Assembly (NCBI GenBank): GCA_030146365.1
Contig: JASLBU010000049.1
Location: 1-7,180, forward strand
DNA: 7,180 nt
Direction: 5' to 3'
Source of the DNA: Candidatus Limnocylindria bacterium
Lineage (GTDB): Bacteria > Chloroflexota > Limnocylindria > QHBO01
The translations under genes were made by a program, and so were the position numbers. Positions 5,679 through 7,180 of the stretch are shown in pieces (the stretch's first letter is position 1; every line of letters begins with the position of its first letter). The notes beneath the pieces were generated by a model. The model ran no database searches. It had not been told where the DNA came from and saw only the letters and a list, made by a program, of their open reading frames with translations.

Positions 5679-6806
5679 ATGGAGGTCCTCGGCACCGTCG
5701 CGGCGTTCATCGCCATCCTCGTCGTCCTCGTGCTCGTCCATGAGCTCGGCCACTTCCTGGTCGCAAAGCGCGCGGGCATCACGGTCGAGGAGTTCGGGAT
5801 CGGCTTCCCGCCGCGCATCGGCTCGGTCATGTTTCGCGGCACCCGTTACAGCCTCAACTGGATCCCCCTGGGTGGGTTCGTGAAGATGCTCGGCGAAGAC
5901 GGTGACGTCGAGGTGCGCCGTCTCCGCGAGCAGGGGCTGGACGAGGCCGAGGTCGAGCGAGCCATGGAGGGCGCGTTCAACCGCCGCCCGGTGTGGGTGC
6001 GCATCACCGTGCTGCTCGCGGGCGTGGTCATGAACTTCATCCTGGCCGCATCGCTGTTCGCATGGGCGTTCAGCATGCCGATCCTGGTGGGCCAAGGACC
6101 GTTGACGGTCACCGAGATCCAGGAGGGCAGCCCCGCCGACGGCACGCTCGAGGTCGGGGATGTCATCGTCGGCGTGAACGGCGAGACGTTCGAGCGCTCC
6201 GCGGACCTCACCGATCGCGTCGCCGAGCTGGGAGGGACCCCGGTCACGCTCGAGATCGAGCGGGATGGCACGCCGATGGAAGTCGAGCTGGTGCCGCGGG
6301 TGGTGACGGCCGAGGACCGCGCGAGCGGCATCGGCCCCATCGGGTTCGCATACGACCCTGAGCGCATCGTCGAGGAGCCGTCACCGGTGACCGATCCGGT
6401 CGACGCGGTGGCGCGCGGCACCGGCGCGGCCTGGACGATCGCGATCCAGATCCCGGGCGGCCTGGCCGATGCCGTCGGCGGGCTCATCGGCCTCAACCCC
6501 GACGCGCCGGATGCCCGCGGGCCCATCGGGATCGCGCAGGAGACCGGACGGGTCCTCGAGGCGCCGCTGGTGAGCCAGCTCTTCTTCGTAGGCCTCCTCT
6601 CGGTGAACCTCGCGGTGCTCAACGTGCTCCCATTCCCGCCGCTCGACGGTGGTCGCATCGCGGTCGTCGTCATGGAGGCCGTGCGCCGACGACGGCTGCC
6701 GGCGGAACGAGAGGCGCTGATCTACCTGGCCGGCTTCGCGGTTCTGATCGCGCTGGTCATCCTCATCAGCATCCAGGACATCCAGCGGCTGATAAACGGC
6801 TCTTAG
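5679..6806 (+). CDS. rseP: Site-2 zinc metalloprotease, RseP/RasP family (M50)
   Basis: Intramembrane proteases of this family cut single-pass membrane proteins, such as anti-sigma factors and leftover signal peptides, within the bilayer. The first membrane segment (about 4-26) carries HELGH at residues 21-25, with His21, Glu22 and His25 as zinc ligands and catalytic base. The third ligand is Asp323 in the PPLDGGR motif (320-326). NWIPLGGFVKM (60-70) is the conserved membrane-associated hairpin. One PDZ domain lies at about 136-207 (GDVIVGVNGE at 160-169), where E. coli RseP has two. A second membrane segment is at about 106-133, others at about 300-330 and 345-366. Residues 72-100 form a longer-than-usual charged stretch. 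The gene starts immediately after the dxr stop without a strong ribosome site. The substrate is unknown, as no anti-sigma factor is in the window. Confidence 0.96.
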   Translation: MEVLGTVAAFIAILVVLVLVHELGHFLVAKRAGITVEEFGIGFPPRIGSVMFRGTRYSLNWIPLGGFVKMLGEDGDVEVRRLREQGLDEAEVERAMEGAFNRRPVWVRITVLLAGVVMNFILAASLFAWAFSMPILVGQGPLTVTEIQEGSPADGTLEVGDVIVGVNGETFERSADLTDRVAELGGTPVTLEIERDGTPMEVELVPRVVTAEDRASGIGPIGFAYDPERIVEEPSPVTDPVDAVARGTGAAWTIAIQIPGGLADAVGGLIGLNPDAPDARGPIGIAQETGRVLEAPLVSQLFFVGLLSVNLAVLNVLPFPPLDGGRIAVVVMEAVRRRRLPAEREALIYLAGFAVLIALVILISIQDIQRLINGS

Positions 6807-7006
6807 GAGCGTGACTGAGTTCTCCGGCGTGCTGCTGAAGGGCGCTCCGTACCCCCAAGTTACCCCTACTAGAGAGGCGCTGGGCTGTGCTGCCGCCCTG
6901 GCTAGGTCTGTCGCCACCACTGGAATCCGTTGCTTGGCCGGTTGGCGAGCGTTCTATTGACGCCCCGCCATACGCTATTGCGAAACCGAGCAGAGGCACT
7001 TTTTCC
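6807..7006 (+). other. Intergenic region at the end of the operon
   Basis: These 200 bases lie between rseP and the next gene and are about 62% GC by hand count, falling to about 58% after 6900. GGAGCG (6806-6811) can pair with CGCTCC (6843-6848) across a 31-base loop, but no T-run follows, so I do not call a terminator. The short repeat TACCCCC/TACCCC occurs at 6850-6866. TTGACG at 6957-6962 resembles a -35 box, and TACGCT at 6971-6976 a -10 box, but they are only 8 bases apart and do not pair as one promoter. A T5 run (7000-7004) sits directly before the next start codon. Transcription of the next gene probably begins here, but I cannot place the promoter. Confidence 0.6.
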
Positions 7007-7180
7007 ATGGAATGGTTGGGCAGTCTGTTCCTCTACCTACACATCAGCGGCGTAATCGTCGCCTTCGGCTCCACCATCGCATTTCCGTTTCTGGCGGCCC
7101 GTGCCGCGAAGGAACCGATGCATGGGAACTTCGTGCTTCGCGCTACTGAATTCATCAGCTCGCGGGTCGTGGAGCCCGGA
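7007..7180 (+). CDS. N-terminal part of a putative integral membrane protein (possibly DUF2269-like)
   Basis: Only the first 58 codons are present; the reading frame is open to the window edge. The product starts MEWLGSLFLYLHISGVIVAF, giving a hydrophobic segment over about residues 4-32 with an early His (His12) followed by a Gly/Phe-rich stretch (AFGSTIAFPF, residues 19-28). A hydrophilic part with AKEPMHGNF (35-43) follows. This resembles the start of small multi-pass proteins of the DUF2269 type, recalled from family appearance only, so the family call is tentative and function unknown. The frame is open upstream to 6839, but the upstream residues are not membrane-like, and ATG 7007 has a weak AGAGG (6992-6996) ten bases before it. 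About 15 of 58 codons end in A or T, against about 4 of 58 at the start of rseP, so codon use differs from the operon. Confidence 0.7.
   Translation, partial: MEWLGSLFLYLHISGVIVAFGSTIAFPFLAARAAKEPMHGNFVLRATEFISSRVVEPG

Noticed and set aside
4182..6095. 637-codon open frame on the minus strand opposite cdsA, dxr and rseP
   Set aside because: It lies antisense to three genes with full sets of catalytic motifs. Its translation is low-complexity Arg/His/Gly/Asp sequence with no family motif, as expected when GC-rich codons are read backwards.
6806..6880. Possible tRNA-like element starting GGAGCGTGACTGAGT
   Set aside because: The 5' part looks a little like a serine tRNA, but there is no GTTCGA-type T-loop, no matching anticodon stem and no acceptor pairing at tRNA distance.
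6957..6985. Sigma-70-like promoter from TTGACG
   Set aside because: The -35-like box is good, but no -10-like hexamer lies 16-18 bases downstream; TACGCT is only 8 bases away.
6766..7008. 80-codon minus-strand open frame covering the rseP-to-membrane-protein gap
   Set aside because: It overlaps the rseP end, has no recognisable motif, and its composition (Ser/Gly/Arg) is that of non-coding sequence. I could find no good ribosome site before its start.
1..7180. Mobile element, CRISPR, phage or defence genes
   Set aside because: I saw no transposase or integrase motif, no regularly spaced repeats and no terminal inverted repeats. Nearly the whole window is a conserved housekeeping operon.

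Overview
The window holds seven and a half kilobases' worth of a single plus-strand housekeeping operon plus the start of an unrelated gene. Eight complete genes run head to tail from base 44 to base 6806: rpsB (ribosomal protein S2), tsf (EF-Ts), pyrH (UMP kinase), frr (ribosome recycling factor), uppS (cis-prenyl diphosphate synthase), cdsA (phosphatidate cytidylyltransferase), dxr (DXP reductoisomerase) and rseP (site-2 zinc metalloprotease). This order is widely conserved in bacteria. Spacing is very tight: 16, 2, -4, 2, 1, -4 and 0 bases between successive genes. They almost certainly form one transcript with translational coupling.

Functionally the operon joins translation (S2, EF-Ts, RRF), pyrimidine nucleotide supply (UMP kinase gives UDP, then UTP and CTP), and envelope precursor synthesis. 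Dxr starts the committed MEP isoprenoid pathway. UppS uses its product IPP to make the polyprenyl carrier lipid for the cell wall. CdsA uses CTP to make CDP-diacylglycerol. RseP cuts membrane proteins within the bilayer.

After rseP comes a 200-base stretch with no gene that I can support (6807-7006). Then a membrane-protein gene starts at 7007 and runs off the right edge. It is less GC-rich at third codon positions than the operon. ispG, which often follows rseP in this gene order, is not here.

The organism is a high-GC bacterium that uses GTG starts (rpsB, pyrH, uppS) and the MEP pathway. The short, Thermus-type EF-Ts (211 residues) together with the S2 carrying a long charged tail suggests a Chloroflexota-like or deep actinobacterial lineage. 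This is an inference from a few proteins and not a firm placement.

I found no mobile element, CRISPR array, tRNA, rRNA or new system. The points most worth a second look are two GC-rich hairpins at the rpsB-tsf and tsf-pyrH junctions, the DGNRR form of the UppS catalytic motif, and the synteny and composition break at the right end.
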